In this document: positions 54,801-64,000 of the stretch, in pieces | How positions within the stretch are numbered: the stretch's first letter is position 1 | How the letters are laid out: the number at the start of each line of letters is the position of its first letter | NCBI GenBank assembly: GCA_024364735.1 | Contig: JAGFNQ010004026.1 | Location: forward strand, 214,060-278,059 | Direction: 5' to 3' | DNA length: 64,000 nt | Source: Boesenbergia rotunda | Taxonomy: Eukaryota; Streptophyta; Magnoliopsida; Zingiberales; Zingiberaceae | Position numbers and translations under genes: made by a program | The notes under the pieces: model-generated | What the model was told of the DNA's origin: nothing | The model's input: the letters and a program-made list of their open reading frames with translations, nothing else | The model's database searches: none

Positions 54801-57105
54801 TGAGGAGGAGCACGCTCGCCATCTTCGCATCGTTTTGGAGGTTCTCCGAAAGGAGAAGCTCTATGCGAAGTATGACAAGTGTGCATTTTGGCTATCTTCT
54901 GTGGGTTTTCTTGGACACATAGTATCCAGTGGAGGCATCTCAGTAGACCCCCAGAAGATCGAGGCAGTCACCAGTTGGGAGCAGCCCCAGTCAGTCCATG
55001 ACGTGCGCAGTTTTCTGGGTTTGGCTGGCTATTACCGACGCTTTGTCGAGGGATTCTCCAGCATTGCCTCTCCACTCACGCGCCTGACCAGGAAGGGCGT
55101 GAAGTTTGTATGGACTGACGATTGCGAGACCAGCTTTCAGGAGCTGAAGCAGAGGCTGGTATCTGCGCCAGTTTTAGTACTGCCTTCAGGAGAGGACGGT
55201 TTCACTCTGTTCACTGATGCATCACTCCTGGGTTTGGGCGCGGTACTCATGCAGCATGGACGGGTGGTTGCTTATGCTTCTCGGCAGCTGAAGGAGCATG
55301 AGAGGAACTACCCCGTCCACGATTTAGAGTTGGCCGCTATTATTTTTGCGCTGAAGATCTGGAGGCACCTTCTTTACGGGATCACCTTCGAGATCTTCAC
55401 CGACCACCGGAGTCTTCAGTATCTTTTCACTCAGCGAGAGCTGAATCTTCGACAGAGGAGATGGATGGAGTTCCTGAAGGACTACGATTGCACCATTGGC
55501 TATCATCCTGGAAAAGCCAATGTGGTAGCGGACGCACTGAGTAGGAAGACCAGAGCAGTCTTAGCCTGTCAGCGGGTGATTGTCACAGAGTTGATCCAGA
55601 GTTTTTCGGAGCTAGGACTAGAGGAGCGGTCCCAGACAGAGAGGGGTCTGCTAGTGACTATGGTGGCGCAGTCAGCTATTAGGTCCAGGATCAGAGAGGC
55701 GCAGGCCAGTGACCAGCATCTGCAGTCTCTGGGCAGTCGCATTTCCGCCGGGCAGCCGTCTGACTTTACGCAGGACGATGAGGGCATTCTGTATTTCCGA
55801 GGGAGACTATGTGTGCCAGAGTCGCACCCAGTCATGGAGGAGTTGTTACAGGAGGCTCATCGTTCGCGATTTGCTATACACCCAGGCGGGACTCGGATGT
55901 ATCGTGACTTGAGGCGTTCCTATTGGTGGAACAACATGAGGAGAGACATTGCGAGTTTTGTTGCTAGATGTCTCGTCTGCCAGTAGGTTAAGGCAGAGCA
56001 CCAGAGACCTGCTGGGTTACTTCAGAGGATTCCCATTCCCGAGTGGAAATGGGAACACATTACGATGGATTTTGTGGTGGGACTGCCCAGGATTAGGAGA
56101 GGGCACGATGCGATTTGGGTGATCGTTGATCGATTAACCAAATCGGCACATTTCTTAGCTATGCGGAGGGCGGACTCCCTCGACAGGTTAGCGGAGTTAT
56201 ATTGTCGAGAGATCGTCAGATTGCACGGAGTACCCCTGAGCATTATATCGGACAGAGATCCTCGATTCACTTCTCGTTTTTGGCAGAGCCTACAGAGAGC
56301 CTTGGGGACGGATCTTCGGTTCAGTACGACATTTCACCCGCAGACAGACGGTCAGTCAGAGCGTACGATTCAGACATTGGAGGACCTGCTGAGATCATGT
56401 ATTCTAGATTTCGGAGGCAGCTGGGAGGATCATTTACACTTGGTGGAGTTCGCCTACAACAACAGCTATCATTCGGCGATTCAGATGGCGCCGTATGAGG
56501 CGTTGTATGGTAGGCCATGTCGGACACCCACTCTCTGGGAGGAGGTTGGGGAGACACAGCTGATAGGACCAGAGAGAGCTCAGCAGGAGGCAGAGTTAGT
56601 ACGGACTATCAGACAGAGATTATCAGCAGCACAGGATCGCCAGAAGAGTTATGCTGACCGGAGACGCAGACCATTAGAGTTCTCTGCTGGTGACCATGTT
56701 TTTCTTCGAGTTTCACCCACGAAGGGGGTGAAACGTTTTGGTCTCAGGGGTAAGTTAGCTCCACGATATATCGGTCCGTTTCAGATTCTGGAGAGGATTG
56801 GAGCTGTAGCTTACCGCCTTGCTCTTCCACCGTCTTTGGCCGGCGTCCATGACGTGTTCCATGTATCCATGTTGAGAGGTTATGTGCCAGACCCCACTCA
56901 TATCCTATCCGAGGTACCGGTTTCGCTCCAGCCCGATACTACTTATGAGGAGGTACCTATACGGATCTTAGGGTTCCGGGAGCGGCAGCTACGGAACAAG
57001 ACGATCCGACTAGTCAGGGTCGGATGGTAGCATCACTCGGATGCAGAGGCGACTTGGGAGCTGGAGGATACTATCCGAGCACGATATCCCCATTTATTTG
57101 ACTGA
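51889..57105 (+). pseudogene. Gypsy gag-pol polyprotein with three in-frame TAG codons
   Basis: One frame of 1738 codons from 'MPRRIELTPTRRPGG' to tga 57105. The longest open part is 52105-55986. Order: Gln-rich coiled segment (52200-52310); retrotransposon gag domain ('LTLFQGAADP', 'FHRLSESCPEMFPGD', 52520-52940); two CCHC knuckles 'CAWCGSKGHDRSSC' and 'CFHCKQPGHRRCDC' (53210-53310); protease 'LLIDTGSSYSF' (53757-53790); reverse transcriptase with 'FIDDILIYS' (54769); RNase H with 'FTDASLLGLGA' (55204) and 'DALSRK'; integrase HHCC finger (55850-55986), DDE core ('MDFVVGLP', 'SDRDPRF', 'HPQTDGQSE'); GPY/F and chromodomain-like C terminus. Stops are TAG at 52078, 55984 (after 'CLVCQ', where Q or R usually follows) and 57028. 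No frameshift. It would supply particle, replication and integration functions if uninterrupted. Confidence 0.93.
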
Positions 57106-57200
57106 GGTATGTAATGTCGTTTCGATTCAACATGCATACTTCATATATACCGCTGTTAGTGTCTACTATTAGCAATGACAATTTGGGGACCAAATTTTAA

Positions 57201-57214
57201 TTAGTGGGGGAGAA
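57201..57214 (+). other. Polypurine tract of the gypsy chromovirus
   Basis: ttagtgggggagaa directly before the 3' LTR start tgttaaaat. It is the plus-strand primer site. Confidence 0.85.
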
Positions 57215-59997
57215 TGTTAAAATATGAAAACATTAAGGGCTAAACTGTAAAAGGTCCGAAACCAGAGGGCTGATGTTAGAAAAATCGAAAATAGGGTGGG
57301 GTTAATTGAAAAAGGTTCAATGATATAATTGGTTGGTTCATCACTTCGCTTGCCCTAACATCCAGCCGTGCCGACCTTTCTCTCTTCCTCCGCTTCGGCT
57401 TCCATCGGTTTCTCGTGCGAACGGAGCTCCAAGGCCGGCGACCGATCTCCTGCAGCGATCAGGTGACAACGGAGGGTAGCTCCCTTTTTATCTCTTGAGT
57501 TGGATTGAGGTATTCGTTTTCCCCTCTTCTCCATCGAGCGCAGATTGTGGTTTTGGGGTTCTTCTTCAAATCTAGGTTTTCTTTCTCCTCTTCGTTTTAG
57601 GGATTGGGTTCTCGGCATTTACCTTCTTCCTCCTTGCGCGGTATCGAAGAGGGGAGACTGATTTGGGTGGTGGAGGTTGGATTTGTTCATTCTCATTCAG
57701 TGATCTTGGAAAGTACGAGACGCTCTCGCCAACCATCGATCGGTTCCGTTTTCACTGGAGCAAGGTTGAGGACGTCCCTGTGAGATCTGTTCAGTTGGCG
57801 TTAGTTGGGTGATCGCGTTTCAGGTAATCAACTGATTCTTTTGGCTGGAGCTTGGATGAGTTCTTAGATGTGTGGATTTGGTTCTCTGTTGGCTGAACAA
57901 TTGATACGGAATATGTTCTTCGATCGATTAGGGTGGTACCGTGAGTTGAGAAGGTGGTTTCCGATCAGTTTTCTTTGCCATGGAGTTTTGAGAAATTGTT
58001 TAGGGTAAGGATGATTTATTGAGTTAATCGGTTTTCTCTTCTCCTTTTGGATCTCTGCCATGGTTACTATCTGTGTAACAATTTTATTGAGCTGTGATCA
58101 TAGATATGAAGTATTGGAATGTTTTTGTTGTATTTTGCCGTGAGGTTGTAAATGGGTTAAGGTTTTGTTTTGGGTTGATAATTTGATTAGATCACAGGTT
58201 AGACCAATAGCGTTTAAATAGTTATGGCCGATTAATTATACGTGACAGTTAGGGTTAGATCCTAATGTGGTTTAGCATTAGATTGGCTATTGGTACTATT
58301 GTAAATAGCTAAATTTATGTCATGATACAGGACACTGACTGGGCGATTTGGACTCCACTTGCGGTGGATATTATTTCATACGGGGGGTTCTCTTCGCTTA
58401 CGACCTACCACATTTGGAGGCGGGTACCTCTGACTTATCTTTTAGATTTGTCCTAGCAGATATGCTTGATATGCTATATTTAGCGGTAGGGTAATGTAGT
58501 ATTTTATACCTGCTCTACCTTGGTTGATACTGTTTATGATGTACCTGACATGTGATACCTATACCTTTAGGACTTAGGCTATGGTGCATTTGTTTACGAT
58601 CCTTGCATATCATGTTGATATAGGTGGACTAGATAGTGGATGCTGTTTGACCAGAGTCATACATCATCGTGCACTGTGCATCACTATCGATCAGGGGCCC
58701 CTTATGGGTGAGTCAGGTCGACAGTTATACTGACCTATCCATACGACCACTCATGGGTTAGTGGTTGACGGAGTATGGGTAGTGTGCTCTGTGCTGCTCA
58801 GCTCATGCACTCATGGGTTAGTGAATCGGAGCGTGGGGGCAGACAGAGGTCCCTCCTGGGGTAGTCCATATACCAGGAGTAGAGAGAAAGAGAGGTCTCT
58901 TCCCCATTTATATACATGGGGTAGGTGTTAACACTCAGATAGAAATATCCTCCAGAGATGGCCTGGGGCTGATAGTGATATAGCCAGGATAGGTGATGGC
59001 CTGGGGTTGATAGAGATATCGCCAGGATAGGTCTTAGCCTGGGGCTATTAGTGATATAGCCAGGATAGGTGATGGCCTGGGGTTGATAGAGATATCGCCA
59101 GGATAGGTCTTAGCCTGGGGCTATTAGTAATATAGCCAGGATAGGTGATGGCCTGGGGCTGATAGAGATATCGCCAGGATAGGTCTTAGCCTGGGGCTAT
59201 TAGTGATATCGCCAGGATAGGTCATGGAGTAGGGGTGTTACACCGACCACATCCCGTCTACTCGGTTGCTCAGGAGTAGCAGCGGCAAAGTACGGATGGC
59301 AGTCACAGCTCTACGCAGGAGGGTGAGCGAACACTCGCCGTGCTTGTTATACTTGGATGTTGCATTTGTTTGACATGCACATACAGGAGACCCTTATGTC
59401 AGTTTCGACGACCCAGCCACATTGGTATGGTATTTGCTATTTCTGTTTCAGTTGTACTTACCACTGCATGTACCTGTGTTATTTCGATAACCTGTTACTC
59501 TATTGCTAGCTTAGACTATCCTGTATATCTGATGGGATATTCGCTGAGTATTATGACTCACCCCGTTAGCTCCCTGTTTTTATTTCAGGATGATTATCTG
59601 GAGTGCCCGGCAGCCTGTCCCAGTTCGTATCTTTCTCGAGATGATTCCGGGATGTCTCTTTTACTTTGTTGGTGGTACATGTTGGTACCCGTTTTCTGTT
59701 CCTTTTATTTTATTTTTCCGCTGCTATACTCGTGTTTGGTTTTGTCATCTTATACGGCGGTATAGTTGTACTTTTGTGAGCCATGGAGGCCTTGTGCTTT
59801 GTGTTTGTCGTAAGTCGTACCGGTACGCAGCTTTCATCGCCGTCTTGCTTTTGTTGATTTCAGACTGTTGTTCCAGCCCTATAGACTGTGGTACAATCAT
59901 CTGAGGTAGTCGTAGAGGTTAGGTTTCTGAATTGTCCGTCGGTCGAGGGAGTGGCAGTTCGGTCGGTATCGGACGGGCAGCTCCTCGGGGCGTGACA
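57215..59997 (+). repeat. 3' LTR of the gypsy chromovirus
   Basis: Near-identical to 48897-51678. Differences that I read include tacg/tatg and atcgg/attgg in the first 130 bases and cgaggcg/cggggcg at the end. Ends gcgtgaca followed by gagat. Confidence 0.95.
58957..59222 (+). repeat. 37-40 bp tandem repeats in the 3' LTR
   Basis: Same seven-unit array as 50636-50905. Only one base differs that I can see ('tagtattatag' versus 'tagtaatatag'). Confidence 0.9.
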
Positions 59998-60184
59998 GAG
60001 ATGAATTGATTTCCACGTAAGATGCATTTGCGACTATCAAATATCTGAAGATGCATGGATGCCACGCTAGAAACTGTCATGCTTTCTAGATTTACTTGGT
60101 AGCAGAATGTGAGGTTGGACCGTCTATCCTAGGATTAATTAGTCAGGTTGTAATACACTCACACCCAGTATAACAAATCACTTA

Positions 60185-60425
60185 TTCTTGTCCTCGAGGT
60201 TATGGTGCGATAGTAAGTGATGGGACGAGCTCCATAGGAAATGAGAGTTCGAATATCATCCATGACATACATTACATGCATCTGAGAAGCTTGAATTACT
60301 TGCAACGTGGGACAATCCATTAGGATCCATTTGTACTTTTGCGATTTACTATGGTGGTCAATTAGAAAGTTTTATGAGGTCGTACCGATCACCTCTAAGA
60401 TTAATTGAATGGTAAGAATTGGATA
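60185..60425 (+). mobile_element. SINE copy (ggggctatggtgc family), diverged
   Basis: Head 'tcgaggttatggtgcgatagtaagtg', B-box-like 'gagagttcgaatatc', body '...tttgcgatttac.atggtggtcaattagaaagttttatgaggtcg', and the family's end 'accgatcacctctaagattaattgaatgg'. 60105-60170 just before it holds the tail of another copy ('ctaggattaattagtcagg'). Confidence 0.6.
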
Positions 60426-60447
60426 CCTGATGCATGAGGATTTGAAG

Positions 60448-60448
<1 letters not shown>

Positions 60449-60493
<45 letters not shown>
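60449..60493 (+). repeat. (ATT)n microsatellite
   Basis: About fourteen copies of att/tat. Confidence 0.9.
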
Positions 60494-60495
<2 letters not shown>

Positions 60496-61503
60496 TTTTA
60501 TTCTTTTGGTATTTAAGGTATTTTTGATAATTTCTATTTTTTTCTTTTTTTAGATTTAAGTTCATTTTGGAATTTTAGTATTGTAAGTTTGGTAATAATT
60601 TTCCATTCTTTTAAATTTTCTTTTCTTTTTTTATAAAATAGGAGGATTTCTTTCATTTATTTGGGTCTTAGGATCTAGATAATTTTTTAAATTATTTAGG
60701 AAAAAATCATCATTTATTAAATAATTTTTTTTGCTAAAAACCTGGAGGACGACAGTTTCTTTTCTTATCTTTTCATCAATTCTACCTTTTTATAAATCTG
60801 CAGGATAATTGCTATCTTTCCTGGTATTAGTTGATATCGGAGCTAATAAGTTTCGATTGAGGAAGTCGAGCATCAAATTCAATGGAAAATCTACTAAAAA
60901 ATTTCCTAATTTATGGATGAATTTTGGGCAATTTATCAAAGGGCGTACCTAAATATCGGAAATTACCAAACGGCGTACCATGGTTTATATTTTACCAAAG
61001 GGCGCATGCCTTTATGTGAACTTCCTCTTATACCCCTTTTTCTAACTGCTGTCTTTCTCTTTCTCTCTCTCAACAATAAATTTCGAGACGGCAGCACGTG
61101 ACTTTTATTTTAAAATAATATATTATGAAATCGACGCTAAAAACGTAAGATAAAAATTAAAAAAATATTTCAGTTAAAAATAGCTCATCCAACGTGATTT
61201 AAAAATATAAATAAATAATTTTTATATTTTATTAATAAAAATTAATATATTAAATAATATTTAATAAATATATTAATATATATAAAAAATTCAAAAAAAA
61301 ATGTATTTGCAGCAATAAAAAAATGTAAAAAAAATTAAAAAAAAGGAATTAAGAATAAAAAAAACGTAAAAAAAATTCAAAAAAAAACGAATTCAATAAT
61401 CAAAAAGAAAACGTAAAAACAATTTAAAAAAAATGAATTCAGAAATAAAAAAAATGTAAAAAAAATTCAAAAAAAAACATTGCTGCAGAAATTAAAAAAA
61501 AAA
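60494..61503. other. AT-rich low-complexity DNA
   Basis: T-rich then A-rich, with no gene. 60925-61005 has three copies of 'aaa[g/c]ggcg' after 'tttatcaaagggcgtacc', 'attaccaaacggcgtacc' and 'ttaccaaagggcgcatgc', a repeat motif of unknown origin. 61290-61500 repeats 'gtaaaaaaaattcaaaaaaaa' and similar units. Confidence 0.6.
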
Positions 61504-61596
61504 CTGGGCCTGAAATACTTTACTTCAGGCCCAGCGTGGGCCTGAAATAAAATATTTCAGGCCCAAGTTGGGCCTGAAATCTTTTGATTCAGGCCC
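61504..61596. repeat. Three consecutive 'gggcctgaaat' hairpins
   Basis: Three palindromes in a row: 61504-61534, 61537-61565 and 61569-61596, each with arms 'tgggcctgaa' and 'ttcaggccca' around a 5-8 base loop. The middle one is perfect ('tgggcctgaaat', loop, 'atttcaggccca'). Confidence 0.85.
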
Positions 61597-61724
61597 GACG
61601 TGGACTCAAATTTTTTTTTATTTTAAAAATATATTAATATATAAAAAAACTATCAAAACACTTAATTTCAAATTAAAACACAGGGTCTGAAGTCACGCTA
61701 GGAGGGCTTGAACATAGATGTGAT

Positions 61725-62549
61725 GTCCATCAGTGGGTTTTGGTCAAAACCCACTGATATTTCTAAATTACTCCTATTTGATTTGTGATATCTAATATAT
61801 AGATGTTTGGACACCTAAAACATCATCTCCTACCTCTAACCTCTCTATTCATATGAAGTTTTCAGAAATCCAGAAGTGGGAGGTCCATCAGTGGGTTTTG
61901 GTCAAAACTCAATGATATTTCTAAACAACTCCTATTTGATTGGTGATATCTAATATATAGATGTTTGGACACCAAAAACATCATCTCCTACCTCTACCCT
62001 CTCTATTCATATGAAATTTTCAGAAATCCAGATATGGGAGGTCCATCAGTGGGTTTTGGTCAAAACTCACTGATATTTCTAAACTACTCCTATTTGATTG
62101 GTGATATCTAATATATAGATGTTTGGACACTTAAAACATCATCTCCTACCTCTACCCTCACTATTCATATAGAATTTTCAGAAATCCAGATATGGGAGGT
62201 CCATCAGTGGGTTTTGGTCAAAACTTACTGATATTTCTAAACTACTCCTATTTGATTGGTGATATCTAATATATAGATGTTTGGACACCTAAAATATCAT
62301 CTCCTACCTCTACCCTCTCTATTCATATGGAGTTTTCAGAAATCCAGATATGGGAGGTCCATCAGTGAGTTTTGACCAAAACTCACTAATGGACCTCCCA
62401 TATCTGGATTTCTGAAAACTCCATATGAATAGAGAGGGTAGAGGTAGGAGATGATGTTTTAGGTGTCCAAACATCTATATATTAGATATCACCAATCAAA
62501 TAAGAGTAGTTTAGAAATATCAGTGAGTTTTGACCAAAACCCACTGATG
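61725..62549 (+). repeat. Tandem array of a 156-bp MITE-like unit
   Basis: Four direct units (61745-61900, 61903-62058, 62061-62216, 62219-62374) and one inverted unit (62377-62532), each 156 bases and separated by exactly two bases (gt in the direct part, ac around the inverted one). Each unit starts with 'caaaacccactgat' and ends with its reverse complement 'atcagtgggttttg' (with g/a variants), so unit junctions are 30-base hairpins. Partial ends lie at 61725-61742 and 62535-62549, the latter cut by the LTR at 62550. No coding sequence. Confidence 0.9.
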
Positions 62550-64000
62550 TGTTGGGACCGGGTGCATGTTGACATGGATGCGGGTTCGTAATTTTATAAA
62601 ATAATTACGTGCAGCGGAAGATTTAGCATAAATAATTTCTCGAATTATTTTAACCACACATCTAGCATGTAACCTTATGTTGTGTAGACATGATCATATA
62701 TTTAAAATTTTGCAGAAACGCAAACTAATTTACTTGTTACCTCGCGTAACTCGAAGAAAGGGACGAGATCCAACCGTAGCGTCCCTTGGAAGCTCCGCCT
62801 CTATTCGTGTCCACGCCGAGTTTTTTTGGGGATGACTTCGCAAAGCCACGAGTTGCGTGCCGACAAGAACTACTAGATTCTCCAAAGGCACGACAAGAAT
62901 ACCAAGAGAGAGATGGAAAGACTAACCACCAAACGAAGAACGGAATCAAAATTCCAGGAAGAGGGAAGGAGTAGTGCCCGCTTCTTCTTCTTCTTCTTCG
63001 TCTTCTTCTTGGTGGTGGAAGCTCACGGCAAAGGGGGAGGGCTCTAGGGCCGGCGGCACTAGAAGAGGGAGAGGGAGAGAAGGAGAGGGAGAGAGGCTAG
63101 GCAAGAATCCTTGATCTCTTGGATTCTTAATCTCCAAGCCTTGCCTTGGTTCCTTTATATAGTAGCCTCTCAATTGCCAAGTCTCCTTTTTATGGAATAA
63201 ATTTTCATAAGAAATTTATCATATAAATTTTTCTATGAATTATTCCTTCATGCCAAGTTTTTATCATAATTTAATTTATAATAAAAACAACCATGTCTCC
63301 CTTTTCTTATGGAACGAAATATTTTTTTTATATAAATTTCTTTATCATTGTAAATCAATCTATTATTGATTTGATAAAATAAAATAAACCAATCCATGGT
63401 TCATTTTAATTTCCATGAAAATAAATTCCTTTATATAAATTTCTTTATATAAATTTCTTTATCATGGTAAATCAATCTATTATTAATTTTATAAAATAAA
63501 ATAAACCAATCCATGGTTCATTTTAATTTCCATGAAAAATAAATTCCATTATATAAATATCTTTATATATAATTTTATAAAACAAACCACGCTCGGTTAA
63601 TTTGAACCAAACAATTTGGTTCTCCCCTTTTGATGTGGCCGGCCAAACAAAGAGGGTGGGGGCACTCTTTGGCAGGCCAAACCCAAGCCGAAACCATACG
63701 AATTAAACTCATTTAATTCGTCCAATAAGTCTTCAAAAGACTTAGTCATTTTATGCTTCCGATGCGTCTCTGAAAATTCAGATTCGACTTATCTCTCTTG
63801 ATAGGAAAATCCAATTTTCAACTCGTTTTAAATCCATCGGATTACTCGTAGTGCGTGTGACTAAATAGGCTTTCGATTTATGTTGGCCGTCTATAATTAA
63901 CCAATTATAGAACGATCATGAGTGACACCTAGTAGTACATCATGATCCCCAATTAATCGAAAGATCAACGGTTGACCTCAGAAATAATTCTGAAACCCTT
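62550..64000 (-). repeat. Copia-type LTR C, minus orientation, partial
   Basis: Begins tgttgggaccggg, the reverse complement of the end of the solo LTR at 20219-26022 (ggtcccaaca), and follows it backwards through the CT-rich leader (62970-63100) and TATA region (about 63152) to the 'gaaaccctt' matching 21083-21092, where the window ends. Around 63640-63690 it shows the uninterrupted site corresponding to the gypsy insertion at 21445. Whether it is solo or part of a full element cannot be seen. Confidence 0.88.

Larger units (their letters stand above)
48897..59997 (+). mobile_element. Ty3/gypsy chromovirus (Tekay/Del-like), nearly complete
   Basis: 11.1 kb with LTRs of 2782 and 2783 bp (tgttaaaat...gcgtgaca), a perfect 5-bp duplication gagat (48892-48896, 59998-60002), an initiator-Met primer-binding site, a polypurine tract, and a single gag-pol frame (51889-57105) broken only by three TAG codons. 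The LTRs differ at about twenty positions by eye, so it is the youngest element here. The C-terminal chromodomain-like tail and gene order place it with Tekay/Del-type chromoviruses. Confidence 0.95.

Noticed and set aside
61725..62549. CRISPR-like array
   Set aside because: The repeats are contiguous 156-bp units without variable spacers, in a plant genome; the structure is a tandem MITE-like array.

Overview
This window is nuclear DNA from a flowering plant. The evidence is the dense nesting of Ty1/copia and Ty3/gypsy LTR retrotransposons primed by initiator-Met tRNA, a CACTA (En/Spm) transposon with plant-type transposase genes, tRNA-derived SINEs, a LINE, and a spliced WAT1/UMAMIT-type transporter gene. 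I cannot place the species from sequence alone. Only one gene looks like an ordinary resident host gene: the seven-exon WAT1-related transporter on the minus strand at 44027-46189.

Layout. 1-3535: 3' part of a long Ty3/gypsy LTR, its primer-binding site, an unrecognised leader, and an integrase remnant. 3545-19030: a degenerate copia element (B). Its zinc knuckle was split by a second copia element (A, 4032-12765, TSD cttcc), its pol carries a SINE (14425-14668), and its 3' LTR carries a minus-strand LINE 3' end (16387-17635). 19150-20213 plus 26028-26165: one minus-strand Athila-like gag cut in two by a solo copia LTR (C, 20219-26022, TSD tattg). That solo LTR was itself hit at 21445-25126 by a gypsy chromovirus fragment with two inverted copies of the same LTR end (TSD aagag). 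26429-27992: LTR remnants. 27993-31602: a second copy of the first gypsy LTR family with its PBS. 31603-43767: a CACTA element with two transposase genes, a 787-base N gap, and, right of the gap, pieces of two host genes (a probable 26S proteasome RPN1 exon and four exons of a 4'-phosphopantetheinyl transferase). 44027-46189: the WAT1-type gene. 46190-48896: SINE fragments and microsatellites. 48897-59997: a young, nearly complete Tekay/Del-type gypsy element (2.78-kb LTRs, TSD gagat, three in-frame TAG codons). 59998-62549: low-complexity DNA, a triple hairpin, and a precise tandem array of 156-bp MITE-like units. 62550-64000: a minus-strand copy of LTR C running off the window.

How the parts relate. 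Most coding sequence here belongs to mobile elements and is broken. The nesting gives a relative order: Athila-like gag first, then copia B and solo LTR C, then the copia A insertion into B and the aberrant gypsy insertion into C. The gypsy element at 49-60 kb is recent, since its LTRs differ at only about twenty positions counted by eye. The observations most worth following are the gypsy insertion with two inverted U5 ends and a stuttered junction (21445-21612), the host exons carried inside the CACTA element (40939-43191), and the MITE-like tandem array with one flipped unit (61725-62549).
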